64,000 nucleotides of DNA from Sphingomonas sp. JC676 (GTDB lineage: Bacteria; Pseudomonadota; Alphaproteobacteria; Sphingomonadales; Sphingomonadaceae): the NCBI RefSeq assembly GCF_014489075.1, contig NZ_JACTGR010000001.1:124001-188000 (forward strand). Reading direction: 5' to 3'. The notes beneath the pieces are model-generated. The model saw only the letters and a program-made list of their open reading frames with translations. It did not search any database and was not told the origin of the DNA. Shown here piece by piece: positions 47,478 through 57,041 of the stretch (positions are counted from its first letter, which is position 1; every line of letters starts with the position of its first letter). The position numbers and the translations under genes were made by a program.

Positions 47478-47861
47478 ATGAGCGCGAGCATGCCGCGTAA
47501 CCGTTTGTTCCTGCTCGTTTTCTGCCTCGCAGTAGCCTTCACCTTTGTCATGGCGACCCTGCCGCATCCGCCCAGGATCCCAGGCAATCCGCAAGACAAG
47601 ATCCAGCACATCACCGCGTTCGTCGTGCTGACGGTCCTGGCGATATCGGCATTTCCGCGCACACGTTTGCTCTACATCGTCCCGGGACTTTCGGCGTTCG
47701 GCGCGCTGATCGAGTTCGTCCAGGCCATACCGGCGCTGCATCGCGATTCGGACTGGCGCGATTGGCTGGCCGATACGGTGGCGATTCTGGGCGCGCTCCT
47801 CGTCACGCGCCTGCTGCGGCGTTTGCTGCCGGGCCTGAGCTCGGCGCGAGCCCAGGGATAA
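47478..47861 (+). CDS. VanZ-like small membrane protein
   Basis: 127 residues (start 47478, or ATG at 47490). Three or four hydrophobic helices with [18 protein letters not shown] and [21 protein letters not shown], a layout seen in the VanZ-like family. It begins 24 nt after the FKBP stop, so the two genes may be co-transcribed. Function unknown; VanZ-like proteins are found near cell-surface genes. Confidence 0.75.
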   Translation: MSASMPRNRLFLLVFCLAVAFTFVMATLPHPPRIPGNPQDKIQHITAFVVLTVLAISAFPRTRLLYIVPGLSAFGALIEFVQAIPALHRDSDWRDWLADTVAILGALLVTRLLRRLLPGLSSARAQG

Positions 47862-47923
47862 GTGGTTGCGGGCAGTGGGGGCCTTGGGTACGGCCACGCT
47901 ATCTGGCTAAGGAGGGGATTGGG

Positions 47924-48805
47924 GTGAAGGGCATTATTCTGGCCGGCGGCAGCGGCACGCGGCTCTATCCCGCCACGCTGTCGATCTCGAAGCAGCTGCT
48001 GCCGGTCTTCGACAAGCCGATGATCTATTATCCGCTGTCGGTGTTGATGCTCGCCGGCATCCGCGACATCCTGGTGATCTCGACCCCGCGCGACCTGCCG
48101 CTGTTCGAGGCATTGCTGGGCGACGGCTCGGCCTTCGGCATCAACCTCACTTATGCCGAGCAGCCCCAGCCCAACGGCCTGGCGGAAGCCTTCATCATCG
48201 GCGCCGATTTCGTCGCCGGCCAGCCGAGCGCACTGATCCTGGGCGACAATATCTATCACGGCGACAAGATGGGCGAGAAATGCCGCGTCGCCGCCGAAGA
48301 GGCGTCACGGGGCGGCGCCAACGTCTTCGCTTATCATGTCGATGATCCCGAGCGCTACGGCGTGGTCGCCTTCGATCCCGAAACCGGAGTGGCGACCAGC
48401 GTCGAGGAAAAGCCGCTGAGCCCCCAGTCCAACTGGGCGATCACCGGCCTCTATTTCTACGACAAGGACGTCGTGGATATCGCCCGCTCGATTCGTCCCT
48501 CGGCGCGCGGCGAGCTCGAGATCACCGACGTCAACCGCACCTATATGGAGCGCGGCGACCTCCACATCACCCGGCTCGGCCGTGGCTATGCCTGGCTGGA
48601 CACGGGGACGCACGAGAGCCTGCATGAAGCCAGCGCGTATGTTCGCACGATCGAACACCGTACGGGGATCAAGATCGCCTGTCCCGAGGAGATCGCGCTC
48701 GATCTCGGCTGGCTCGATGGCGAGGCGGTGCTCCGCCGCGCCGGCCAGCTCGGCAAGACCGGTTATGCCGATTATCTAAAGCGCCTTGTGAAGAGCCTGG
48801 CATGA
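47924..48805 (+). CDS. rfbA: Glucose-1-phosphate thymidylyltransferase
   Basis: 293 residues from GTG at 47924 (AGGAGGGG upstream). Nucleotidyltransferase fold with [20 protein letters not shown] at the start, [23 protein letters not shown] and [10 protein letters not shown], all diagnostic of RmlA. Makes dTDP-glucose, first step to dTDP-L-rhamnose. A longer frame to 47762 lacks support. rmlC follows with an ATGA overlap; rmlB and rmlD are not in the window. Confidence 0.96.
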   Translation: MKGIILAGGSGTRLYPATLSISKQLLPVFDKPMIYYPLSVLMLAGIRDILVISTPRDLPLFEALLGDGSAFGINLTYAEQPQPNGLAEAFIIGADFVAGQPSALILGDNIYHGDKMGEKCRVAAEEASRGGANVFAYHVDDPERYGVVAFDPETGVATSVEEKPLSPQSNWAITGLYFYDKDVVDIARSIRPSARGELEITDVNRTYMERGDLHITRLGRGYAWLDTGTHESLHEASAYVRTIEHRTGIKIACPEEIALDLGWLDGEAVLRRAGQLGKTGYADYLKRLVKSLA

Positions 48806-49359
48806 CCGGTTTCCGCCGACTGGCCATTCCCGAGGTCATCGAGATCACGCCGCCCAAGCACGGCGATCATCGCGGTTTCTTCTCCGAAGTGTTCAAGCGT
48901 TCCGCGCTGGAGGCCGAGGGTATCCATATCGACTGGGTCCAGGACAATCAAAGCCTCTCGGCCGAGCGGGGGACGGTCCGGGGCCTGCATTTCCAGGCGC
49001 CGCCTTTCGCCCAGGCCAAGCTTGTCCGCGTGCTGCGCGGCGCGATCTACGATGTCGCGGTGGATATCCGCAAAGGCTCGCCCAGCTACGGTCGGGCGGT
49101 CACCTGCGAGATTTCCGCGGAAAGGTGGAACCAGCTGCTGATCCCCGCCGGTTTCGCGCACGGCTTCATGACGCTGACCCCGGACACCGAAGTGTTCTAC
49201 AAGGTAGATGCGCCTTATTCCCGCGAGAGCGAAGGCGCGATCCTGTGGAACGATCCCGCGCTAGGCATCGAATGGCCGGATCCCGGCGCGGCACCGGTGC
49301 TGTCCGACAAGGATCGCGTCGCGCCGCTGCTCTCGGAATTCAACTCTCCTTTCGGCTAG
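48802..49359 (+). CDS. rfbC: dTDP-4-dehydrorhamnose 3,5-epimerase
   Basis: 185-residue cupin enzyme. [13 protein letters not shown] near residue 25, [16 protein letters not shown] near 58 and GFAHGFMTL near 116 carry the His and Tyr of the active site. Third step of dTDP-L-rhamnose synthesis. Overlaps rfbA by 4 nt. Rhamnose would be a component of the exopolysaccharide or O-antigen. Confidence 0.95.
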   Translation: MTGFRRLAIPEVIEITPPKHGDHRGFFSEVFKRSALEAEGIHIDWVQDNQSLSAERGTVRGLHFQAPPFAQAKLVRVLRGAIYDVAVDIRKGSPSYGRAVTCEISAERWNQLLIPAGFAHGFMTLTPDTEVFYKVDAPYSRESEGAILWNDPALGIEWPDPGAAPVLSDKDRVAPLLSEFNSPFG

Positions 49360-49428
49360 GGTTGCCACGCCGTTTGAAGACTTGCCTTGTAGGCCGCTGA
49401 GGCGCATCAGCCCGATCCGGAGGCGGGC

Positions 49429-50838
49429 ATGTTCGAAGGTTTCGATCCGGTCATATTAGCGCGAATCCAGTTCGCGTTCACCGTCAGTTTCCACTTCATC
49501 TTCCCGTCCTTCTCGATCGGCCTGGCCAGCTATTTGATGGTGCTGGAGGGGCTCTGGCTGCGCACCGGCCGCGAGACCTTCATCAATCTCTACCGCTTCT
49601 GGCTCAAGATCTTCGCGATCGCCTTCGCGATGGGCGTCGTCTCGGGGATCGTGCTGTCCTATCAGTTCGGCACCAACTGGTCGGTCTTCTCCGACAAGAC
49701 CGGGCCGGTGATCGGACCGCTGATGGCCTATGAGGTGCTCACTGCCTTCTTCCTCGAAGCCGGCTTCCTGGGCGTCATGCTGTTCGGCGCGGGTCGGGTG
49801 AGCAAGGGCATGCACTTCGGCGCGACCTGCATGGTCGCGCTAGGCACCTTCATCTCCGCCTTCTGGATCCTCTCGGCCAACAGTTGGATGCAGACTCCGA
49901 CCGGCTATGCAATCAACGCGCACGGCCAGTTCGTGCCCGCCGGATCGTGGATCGACGTGATCTTCAATCCTAGCTTCCCCTATCGCCTCGTCCACACCGT
50001 CATCGCGGCCTATCTCACCACGGCGCTTGCCGTCGGCGCCGCGGCCGCGTGGCACCTGCTGCGCGACAAGAGCGATCCGCACGCGCGCACGATGTTCTCG
50101 ATGGCGATGTGGATGGCGGCTTTGGTCACGCCGATCCAGATCCTTGCGGGCGATCAGCACGGCCTCAACACGCTCAAGTATCAGCCCCAAAAGGTGCTGG
50201 CGATGGAGGGCCATTTCGACAGCCACCCGCACGGCGCCCCGCTGATCCTGGTCGGGCTGCCGAACCAGAAGGCGAAGCGCGTCGATTATGCGGTGGAGAT
50301 CCCGAAGCTCGGCTCGTTGATTCTCAAACATGACATCAACGCGCCCGTCGCGGGCCTGGATACGATCCCCGACGATCGCGAACCGCCGGTGGCGATCGTC
50401 TTCTGGTCATTCCGCATCATGGTCGGGCTCGGCACGCTGATGCTCGTGCTGGGGCTGTGGAGCCTGTTCGCGCGCTTCCGCGGCAAGCTCTACGATTGGC
50501 CGTTGCTCCACCGTTTCGCGCTGCTGATGGGGCCGACGGGCTTCATCGCGGTGATCGCCGGCTGGGTCACTACGGAATGCGGCCGCCAGCCCTATACGGT
50601 CTATAACCTGCTCCGCACGACGCAGAGCGCCTCACCGCTCGCCGCGCCGGCCGTGGGCACCTCGCTGGTCGCGTTTGTGCTCGTCTACTGCTTCGTGTTC
50701 GGCTTCGGCGTCTGGTACATTCTCAAGCTGATCGCCAAGGGCGTCGAGCACCACGAGCCGCCGCTCGAGGAATCGGCACCGATCCGCACCGCGGGCATCG
50801 TTCCCGGTCCGCACCAGCAGGTGGAGAAGGCGCCATGA
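49429..50838 (+). CDS. cydA: Cytochrome bd-type quinol oxidase subunit I (CioA-like)
   Basis: 469 residues with about nine membrane helices. Haem ligands can be placed: His in TVSFHFIFPSFSIG near residue 19, His in RLVHTVIAAYLTT, and the Met-bearing region preceding ALVTTECGRQPYTVY-like GWVTTECGRQPYT. The Q-loop is short, as in cyanide-insensitive CioA. It reduces O2 with quinol under low oxygen or respiratory stress. Start overlap with cydB at the 3' end (ATGA). No cydX is visible beyond cydB. Confidence 0.95.
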   Translation: MFEGFDPVILARIQFAFTVSFHFIFPSFSIGLASYLMVLEGLWLRTGRETFINLYRFWLKIFAIAFAMGVVSGIVLSYQFGTNWSVFSDKTGPVIGPLMAYEVLTAFFLEAGFLGVMLFGAGRVSKGMHFGATCMVALGTFISAFWILSANSWMQTPTGYAINAHGQFVPAGSWIDVIFNPSFPYRLVHTVIAAYLTTALAVGAAAAWHLLRDKSDPHARTMFSMAMWMAALVTPIQILAGDQHGLNTLKYQPQKVLAMEGHFDSHPHGAPLILVGLPNQKAKRVDYAVEIPKLGSLILKHDINAPVAGLDTIPDDREPPVAIVFWSFRIMVGLGTLMLVLGLWSLFARFRGKLYDWPLLHRFALLMGPTGFIAVIAGWVTTECGRQPYTVYNLLRTTQSASPLAAPAVGTSLVAFVLVYCFVFGFGVWYILKLIAKGVEHHEPPLEESAPIRTAGIVPGPHQQVEKAP

Positions 50839-51839
50839 GCCCCGATCCGACGCTCGCGACGATCTGGGCATTCCTGATCGCCTTCGCGGTCTTCGCCTAT
50901 ATCGTCATGGACGGGTTCGATCTCGGCATCGGCATTCTTTTCCCTGCCTTCGAGGGCAAGGAGCGCGACAATGCGATGAACTCCATCGCGCCGGTCTGGG
51001 ACGGCAACGAAACCTGGCTGGTGCTGGGCGGCGGAGGGCTGATGGCCGCGTTCCCGCTTGCCTATGCCATCATCATGCCGGCGCTCTATCCGCTGATCAT
51101 CGCGATGCTGCTGGCGCTGGTCTTTCGCGGCGTCGCGTTCGAATTCCGCTGGCGCGATCCCGGCCACCGCAAATGGTGGGACCGGGCTTTCACGATCGGA
51201 TCGTTTGTCGCGGCGCTAAGCCAGGGGATTGCGCTCGGCGCGCTGCTCCAGGGCATCAGCGTCACCGATCGCGCCTATTCCGGCGGCTGGTTCGATTGGG
51301 CGAGCTGGTTCAGCGTCCTGACCGGGCTCAGCGTTGTCTGGGGCTATGCGCTGCTCGGAGCATGCTGGTTGATCTGGCGCACCGACGGCACCACCCAGGG
51401 CCACGCCTATCGCCTCGCCGCACGCTTTGGCGCGCTGACGATCCTCGCGATCGTGCTGGTGAGCCTCGCGACGCTCACTTTGTCGGGTAATTATTTCGCG
51501 CGCTGGCTGACCTGGCCGGCGATCCTCTGGGTCGCGCCGGTACCGGTGCTCGTGGCCGGGATGGCGCTCGCCTTCGTCGCGGCGCTCCGGCGCAGGGCGG
51601 AGATCGCGCCTTTCCTGCTGGCGCTGGGGCTGTTTCTGCTCAGTTTCGTCGGGCTAGGCGTGAACATCTTCCCTTATATCGTGCCGCTGCGCGTGACGAT
51701 CTTGGAGGCTGCAGCGCCGGGCGGGAGCTTGGGCTTCATGCTGGTGGGAGCGGGCATCATGATCCCGATCATCCTGACCTATACCGGCTGGGCCTATTGG
51801 GTATTCCGTGGGAAGGTGGCCGGCGAAGGGTATCACTGA
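50835..51839 (+). CDS. cydB: Cytochrome bd-type quinol oxidase subunit II (CioB-like)
   Basis: 334 residues, about eight membrane helices. MDGFDLGIGILFPAF near residue 24 and WDGNETWLVLGGGGLMAAFP near 54 are subunit II signatures. Pairs with CydA; the coding regions overlap by 4 nt, so the two are co-translated. Assembly genes cydCD are not in the window. Confidence 0.95.
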   Translation: MSPDPTLATIWAFLIAFAVFAYIVMDGFDLGIGILFPAFEGKERDNAMNSIAPVWDGNETWLVLGGGGLMAAFPLAYAIIMPALYPLIIAMLLALVFRGVAFEFRWRDPGHRKWWDRAFTIGSFVAALSQGIALGALLQGISVTDRAYSGGWFDWASWFSVLTGLSVVWGYALLGACWLIWRTDGTTQGHAYRLAARFGALTILAIVLVSLATLTLSGNYFARWLTWPAILWVAPVPVLVAGMALAFVAALRRRAEIAPFLLALGLFLLSFVGLGVNIFPYIVPLRVTILEAAAPGGSLGFMLVGAGIMIPIILTYTGWAYWVFRGKVAGEGYH

Positions 51840-51848
51840 ACCGGGAAC

Positions 51849-52610
51849 TCAGCTCGCGGTATCCAATATCCAGCGCGCATCGTTTTCGAATCCCATCGCG
51901 GTAAGGTTGCCGCTGGCATAGGCACCCGTGTCGATGCCGATACGATGTTCGTGAAACTCGACATCCGCCGAGATCGTGTGGCCGTGGACGATGATCTTCT
52001 CCAGCGCGCCGTCATGGCCGAGAAACTCCTCTCGTATCCAGCGCAAGTCACTGGCCCGCTGGTGAGACAGCGCCTGGTCGGGGCGCACGCCGGCATGGAC
52101 GAAAGCATAGTCGCCCAGGATGATCATGTCCTCAAACGCTTCCAGAAAGGAAATATGTTCGGCCGGGACACGCTTCTGAAGCATTTCCAGCAGCTCCGGA
52201 TAGTCACTGGCCTGATATTCAGATTCCGAAATATCGTAGCTCAGGATCGTCTCGCGACCGCCTATGCGCGTGAAGAACGACAATGCCTTCAGATCCCCGC
52301 TAAGCGCCTTGAGGAAAACTTCCTCGTGATTGCCGAGCAGAAAGCGGAATTTGCCTTTTCCGATCAACCCGATCGCGCGCTCGATCACCTGCGCGGAATT
52401 GGGACCGCGATCAATTAGGTCGCCGAGAAAGATGATTTGAGTATCCGCGTTCGGGCGGGACGCGTTGTCAGCTTCGACTGTCTCGAGCAGCTGGTCGAGC
52501 AGGTCAAGGCGACCGTGAATATCGCCGATCGCATAGACGCGCTGTCCTGCTGGTACAGCGCCCGTTGGCGGACGGAAAGCGCGAGAGCGGGCGAAAAGTC
52601 TCGAAATCAT
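51849..52610 (-). CDS. Metallophosphoesterase (PP1-like serine/threonine phosphatase fold)
   Basis: 253 residues. Metal-binding set: GDIHGR near residue 30, GDLIDRGPNS near 64, GNHEE near 94, the later HAG and HGHTIS. This is the bacterial PP1/PrpA-like group, which can dephosphorylate proteins or other phosphoesters. Homologues often lie in sphingomonad polysaccharide loci. Substrate unknown. Confidence 0.85.
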   Translation of the reverse strand: MISRLFARSRAFRPPTGAVPAGQRVYAIGDIHGRLDLLDQLLETVEADNASRPNADTQIIFLGDLIDRGPNSAQVIERAIGLIGKGKFRFLLGNHEEVFLKALSGDLKALSFFTRIGGRETILSYDISESEYQASDYPELLEMLQKRVPAEHISFLEAFEDMIILGDYAFVHAGVRPDQALSHQRASDLRWIREEFLGHDGALEKIIVHGHTISADVEFHEHRIGIDTGAYASGNLTAMGFENDARWILDTAS

Positions 52611-52753
52611 CGGCGTGAACTATGCTCAAAATACGGCCAGGCACGGCGTGGTCTGATCCATTGATTGACCCTGTCGGCTGGCCTGTTCTCCGTCGCCATC
52701 CGGAGCGGTACCGGCGCCCAACGGGGGCGCAATCGCAAATAGCACAAACAAAA

Positions 52754-52776
52754 GTGGCGGCCAAAAAGGCCGCCAC
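52754..52776 (-). terminator. Rho-independent terminator of the small membrane protein gene
   Basis: 9-bp perfect stem (GTGGCGGCC, 52754-52762, with 52768-52776) and AAAAA loop, followed on the minus strand by TTTTGTTTG. It lies 25 nt beyond the stop of the gene at 52801. Confidence 0.85.
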
Positions 52777-52800
52777 TCGTATCCAATCTAACCTAACAGC

Positions 52801-53037
52801 TTACGGGCTGTCGGGATCGTCGTTGTTGTCGGCCAGAGCAACCGCGCCACCGATGATCGCGGCAGTCGCCAGGACGCCGATGATGACGGCCGGAGCGAGG
52901 TCGCTCTTCTTCTTGGAAGCGGTCGCGGCGCGAACGCCCGAAAGCGACAGCTTCGAAGCCGGGCTGACAGGGGCCGCAAGAACAGGTGCGGTCGCCAGCG
53001 AGGCGACGGCAGCGGCCGTGAGAAGCTTAGTTAACAT
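52801..53037 (-). CDS. Small secreted or membrane protein, 78 aa
   Basis: Start at 53037 with AGGGAG upstream. MLTKLLTAAAVASLATAPVL looks like a signal peptide, and a second hydrophobic segment (APAVIIGVLATAAIIGGAV) follows near residue 50, with an acidic end (DNNDDPDSP). The longer frame to 53112 has no ribosome site. It is a single-gene unit with its own terminator. Similar short proteins with a C-terminal membrane helix are common in sphingomonads; function unknown. Confidence 0.72.
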   Translation of the reverse strand: MLTKLLTAAAVASLATAPVLAAPVSPASKLSLSGVRAATASKKKSDLAPAVIIGVLATAAIIGGAVALADNNDDPDSP

Positions 53038-53438
53038 TCTTGTACTCCCTCTTTGAGCTCCGGTGCTCTCGTCTCCCAGTCCTATGGCATAGGACAAAAG
53101 CGACGGCAACACCTCAAATCAGGCAACGACCATAACCGATATAGTCGTTGCTTCAATGCAACAGGGTTCGGTTGGTTCCGAACTCTCGTCCCGCGACAGC
53201 CGACCCCATGCCGCGGCCTGTGGGGTCATAACGTTGCGATGCGATATCGCCAAGGGGTTAACAAAGCGATCAATATCATCCCGTGACTGCTGCACATTCC
53301 TTATAGAACGGTTGAACGCGCACGCGCTTATGCGGCGTCGCAACATTGCTGCGACGCCGCAGAGTTTGACATTTGCCAAGCTACCGGCCTTGCTCGCAGA
53401 GGGCGAATTCCCGCGCTCGCGTGACAGGTCAGGATCGT
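53038..53438. other. Intergenic region between the small membrane protein and the PDZ peptidase
   Basis: About 400 bp without a supported gene. It contains a 12-bp perfect inverted repeat (53331-53342 with 53350-53361, TGCGGCGTCGCA, 7-nt loop) and AT-rich stretches that may hold divergent promoters. An open frame from 53156 has no plausible protein and overlaps the peptidase gene. Confidence 0.65.
53331..53361. repeat. 12-bp perfect inverted repeat upstream of the PDZ peptidase
   Basis: TGCGGCGTCGCA (53331-53342) and its complement (53350-53361) with a 7-nt loop ACATTGC. Located about 80 nt before the peptidase start; no T-run follows on either strand, so an operator or mRNA structure is more likely than a terminator. 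Confidence 0.45.
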
Positions 53439-54497
53439 ATGAGGAAGCGTCAGAATACCATTTTCGCGGTCGGCAGGGCGCTTCTCCTATGTTTCGCGAG
53501 TTGCGCGCTTCTGGGCGGGAGTGGGGGTGCCGCCGAGCCGGTGTCCGACGATGCGGCTCTGTTCGAGCAGCTTCGTGCAAGCGATCTCGAAATGGCGACG
53601 ATCGGCTGGCGGCTCGCTTCGTCCAACGCGCCGTTGTGCGATGTGCTCGAGCCCGGACTGGGGCTGCAGATCCATACGCTCGATCAGTTCGCGCCCCAGC
53701 TTCGTGCCAGCGCGCGAAGCCATTTCAAATTCTCCACCGCCGTGGCGATAGAAGGCGTGATCCCAGGCGGGCCCGCGGCGCAAGCCGGACTGCGGCCCGA
53801 CGATTCGCTGGTCCGCATCGGCCCGGTCGATATTGCCGCCAGCGCCGGCAAGCCCGGGACGACGCAGCGTCTTGTCGCCGTCCAGCTCGCCGTCGCGAAG
53901 CTGCCGCCCGCCGAGACGCTCGAGATTCAGGCGATTAGGGACGGCGCACCGCTGACCGTCACGGTGCGGCCGATTCCCGCGTGCCGCTCACGATTCGAGC
54001 TGGAACTCGCTGACGATTTCAGCGCTTCGGCGGACGGCAGCATGGTCCAGGTCAGCTCGAAGCTGCTCGATACCTATCGCGGCGATCGTGCGGTCGCGGC
54101 GATCGCGCATGAATTCTCGCACAACATCCTGCATCACCGCGTCCGGCTAGAGGCGCGGGGGGTCACGTTCGGGATGCTCGCCGGCTTTGGCGGCAACGTG
54201 AAATATTTCCGCCAGACCGAGATCCAGGCCGACATCTTGTCAATCTATCTGCTCGCCAATGCGGGCTATGATCCCAAGGCGGCGCCGGATTTCTGGCGCG
54301 ATTTCGGGCCCAAGCACGCTGGCAGCGTATTCAACAGTCGCTCCCATCCGCATTGGCGCGACCGCATCGCCACGCTGGAAGCGGAGATCGCGAAGGTCCA
54401 GGCGGATCCGGCGCGACCGCACGTCTCGAAGCTGATCGCCGAACGCGATCAGCCGCTCGACGGCGATTGGCAGTCGCTGCTCGTCCGTCATCGCTGA
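53439..54497 (+). CDS. Secreted PDZ-domain / M48-like metallopeptidase
   Basis: 352 residues from the ATG at 53439. Basic N-terminus and hydrophobic segment (TIFAVGRALLLCFASCALL) form a signal peptide. A PDZ-like domain (about 95-190: VIPGGPAAQAGLRPDDSLVRIG) precedes the peptidase part, which has IAHEFSHNILHH (HExxH) near residue 225 and EIQADILSIYLLANAGYDP as the downstream zinc-ligand region of M48 peptidases. Probably a periplasmic protein-quality-control protease. The domain order PDZ then M48 is the reverse of some related proteases. Confidence 0.85.
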   Translation: MRKRQNTIFAVGRALLLCFASCALLGGSGGAAEPVSDDAALFEQLRASDLEMATIGWRLASSNAPLCDVLEPGLGLQIHTLDQFAPQLRASARSHFKFSTAVAIEGVIPGGPAAQAGLRPDDSLVRIGPVDIAASAGKPGTTQRLVAVQLAVAKLPPAETLEIQAIRDGAPLTVTVRPIPACRSRFELELADDFSASADGSMVQVSSKLLDTYRGDRAVAAIAHEFSHNILHHRVRLEARGVTFGMLAGFGGNVKYFRQTEIQADILSIYLLANAGYDPKAAPDFWRDFGPKHAGSVFNSRSHPHWRDRIATLEAEIAKVQADPARPHVSKLIAERDQPLDGDWQSLLVRHR

Positions 54498-54509
54498 CGG
54501 ACGAAGCGG

Positions 54510-55805
54510 TCAGCTCGCGAGGCGAAGCGCCTCGCCGGAGACCGGACGCGGCTGATCGGGCCAGACGCCGCGCGTGTCATAGACGAGCTTGTCGGCGCGC
54601 TCGTCGAGCGGGACTGACTTGAACACGTCGTGATCGACCAGCACCACGAAGATCGGGCAGGTCTCGATCGCGGTGTCGATGTCGATCAGCTGGGCACCGG
54701 TGCCGTCGAAATCGGCGGGCAGGCGATCGGCATAGGGCTCGACGATTCGAATGCGCTCGCCATGCGCCTGCGCCAGATGCGCGGCGATCTTGAGCGCCGG
54801 GCTCTCGCGAAAATCGTCGATATTTGCCTTGAAGGCGAGGCCCAGGCACGCGACGGGCGCATTCGGCAGTTGCGCAATCAGCGCCTCGGCGCGGGCGATG
54901 CTATAGTCGGTCTTGCCGTCGTTCACTTCGCGCGCGGTGCGGATCAGCGGCGTGTTCTCGCGGTCCGCCGCGACGAGGAACCAGGGATCGACCGCGATGC
55001 AATGCCCGCCCACGCCGGGGCCCGGCGACAGGATATTGACGCGCGGATGTCGGTTGGCGAGCCGGATCACTTCCCAAACGTCGATGTCCATATTCTCGGC
55101 GATGATCGACAGTTCGTTGGCGAAGGCGATGTTGACGTCGCGAAAGGCGTTCTCGGTGAGCTTGGTCATCTCGGCCGCCTTGGCCGAGGTGGTGACGCAG
55201 GCGCCGCGGACGAAGCGGCGATAAAATTGCAGCGCCTTGCGCGCGCAGCGCGGCGTCACGCCGCCGATGACGCGATCATTATCGATCAGCTCGACCAGGA
55301 TCCGGCCGGGCAGCACGCGCTCGGGGCAATAGGCGATCGCGACATCGGGCACACCGGCGCAGTGGCCGGGGATCTTGAGGTCCGGGCGCAGCCTTGCGAG
55401 CAGCTCGGCGACCTTTTCGGTCGTGCCGACCGGCGAAGTCGATTCGAGCACCACGACATCGCCAGCCTTGAGCACCACGGCGATGCTGGTCGCGGCCTTG
55501 AGCACATAGCCGATATCGGGCGCGTGGTTCTCGCCAAAGGGGGTGGGGACGGCAATGACGAACACGTCGGCTGGCTCGATCTCGAGCGAGGCGCGCAGAT
55601 TGCCGCGCGCCACCACACCCGAAACCAGACCGTCGAGGTCGATCTCCTCGATATGCACCTTGCCCGAATTGACCGTGTCGACGACGTTCTTGTGCACGTC
55701 GATGCCGAGCACCTTGGCGCCCGTGCGCGCGATCACCGCCGCGGTGGGCAGACCGATATAGCCCAGGCCGAGTACGACGACCTTGAGCTCAGAATCCGAA
55801 ACCAT
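54510..55805 (-). CDS. wecC: UDP-N-acetyl-D-mannosamine dehydrogenase
   Basis: 431 residues from the ATG at 55805. NAD-binding LGLGYIGLPTAAVIA near residue 11, STSPVGTTEKV, and the active-site region GVGGHCIAVDPWF are typical of WecC, which oxidises UDP-ManNAc to UDP-ManNAcA. Overlaps wecB by 17 nt. The acidic sugar would be part of the surface polysaccharide. A longer frame from 55892 has no support. Confidence 0.93.
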   Translation of the reverse strand: MVSDSELKVVVLGLGYIGLPTAAVIARTGAKVLGIDVHKNVVDTVNSGKVHIEEIDLDGLVSGVVARGNLRASLEIEPADVFVIAVPTPFGENHAPDIGYVLKAATSIAVVLKAGDVVVLESTSPVGTTEKVAELLARLRPDLKIPGHCAGVPDVAIAYCPERVLPGRILVELIDNDRVIGGVTPRCARKALQFYRRFVRGACVTTSAKAAEMTKLTENAFRDVNIAFANELSIIAENMDIDVWEVIRLANRHPRVNILSPGPGVGGHCIAVDPWFLVAADRENTPLIRTAREVNDGKTDYSIARAEALIAQLPNAPVACLGLAFKANIDDFRESPALKIAAHLAQAHGERIRIVEPYADRLPADFDGTGAQLIDIDTAIETCPIFVVLVDHDVFKSVPLDERADKLVYDTRGVWPDQPRPVSGEALRLAS

Positions 55806-56925
55806 GCGCAACGATCCCCGCAATCCGTGCCGAGGCCTGGCCGTCGCCGAACGGATTGTGGGCGCGCGCCATGGCCGAATAGGCGGCATCATCGTCGAGG
55901 AGCATTGAGATTTCGGAAACGATGCGGTCCGGATCGGTCCCGACCAGCCTGGCGGTGCCGGCGGCGACGCCTTCGGGGCGCTCGGTGGTCTCGCGCATCA
56001 CCAGCACGGGCTTGCCCAGCGCCGGCGCTTCCTCCTGCACGCCGCCCGAATCGGTGAGCACCAGCTCGGCCATGCCGAGCGCGCGGATGAAGTGCGGATA
56101 ATCGAGTGGTTCGATCCGCGCGACATTGGGCCGATCACCCAGCACTGCGTCCATCACCGATACGACATTGGGGTTGGGATGGACGGGGAAGAGCAAAGCC
56201 ACATCGTCCCGCGCGGCGATGCGGGCGATCGCATCGGCGATGCCCTTCATGCCGTCGCCGAAATTCTCGCGGCGGTGCGTGGTGACGAGGATCAGCCGCT
56301 TGCCGGCGAAGCGATCGGCGATCTCGTCCAGTCCGGCGGCCAGACCCGGGTCAGCGTCGATCCGGGTGCGCGTCGCGTGCAGCGCGTCGATCACGGTGTT
56401 GCCGGTGACGTGAATGGTGGCGGGATCGATATTCTCGCGGCGCAGCGCTCCGGCCGCGATATCCGTCGGTGCGAAGTGCTGGTCGGCGATCGGCGCGACG
56501 ATCCTGCGGTTCACTTCCTCGGGCCAGGGCTGGTAGATATTGCCCGAGCGTAGCCCGGCCTCGACATGGCTGACCGGAATCTTGCGGTAATAGGCCGTGA
56601 GCGCCCCGACCATCGCGGTCGCGGTATCGCCCTGGACGATCACGCGATCCGGCTTTTCCGCGTCCATTGCCTGGCCGAGCCCGGTGAGCAATCGCGCGGT
56701 CAAGGCATCGAGCGACTGGCCCGGGGTCATCAGGTCGAGGTCGATGTCGGGCGTGATCCCGGCGATCGACAGGACCTGATCGAGCAGCCCGCGATGTTGC
56801 GCGGTCACGCAGGTGCGCACGTCGAGATCGTCCCGCGCCTGCAGGGCGTGGACGACGGGGAAGAGCTTGATCGCCTCCGGACGCGTCCCGAAAACGACGA
56901 GGATGCGCTTGCGCGTATTGGTCAT
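55789..56925 (-). CDS. wecB: UDP-N-acetylglucosamine 2-epimerase (non-hydrolysing)
   Basis: 378 residues. GTRPEAIKLFPVVHAL near residue 13, HVEAGLRSGNIYQPWPEE near 98 and TDSGGVQEEAPALGKPVLV near 290 are WecB signatures. Converts UDP-GlcNAc to UDP-ManNAc, which WecC oxidises. The coding regions overlap by 17 nt. Divergent from galU. Confidence 0.95.
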   Translation of the reverse strand: MTNTRKRILVVFGTRPEAIKLFPVVHALQARDDLDVRTCVTAQHRGLLDQVLSIAGITPDIDLDLMTPGQSLDALTARLLTGLGQAMDAEKPDRVIVQGDTATAMVGALTAYYRKIPVSHVEAGLRSGNIYQPWPEEVNRRIVAPIADQHFAPTDIAAGALRRENIDPATIHVTGNTVIDALHATRTRIDADPGLAAGLDEIADRFAGKRLILVTTHRRENFGDGMKGIADAIARIAARDDVALLFPVHPNPNVVSVMDAVLGDRPNVARIEPLDYPHFIRALGMAELVLTDSGGVQEEAPALGKPVLVMRETTERPEGVAAGTARLVGTDPDRIVSEISMLLDDDAAYSAMARAHNPFGDGQASARIAGIVAHGFGF

Positions 56926-57041
56926 GAGCCGCCCTTTAATCGAAGTGCCTCACCATCTGGTTACGGTGCGCCAATCGAGCGAGTGTTTGCGCCTTTCCAA
57001 TCGCGCAGCTATTGGCCCCGTCACAACTGAAACGAGGACCT

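Noticed and set aside
47762..47923. Longer N-terminus of RmlA
   Set aside because: Family N-terminus begins at the GTG at 47924 after AGGAGGGG; the extension overlaps the VanZ-like gene.
53156..53938. 260-codon frame overlapping the PDZ peptidase start
   Set aside because: No domain or ribosome site, and the peptidase frame explains the shared region.
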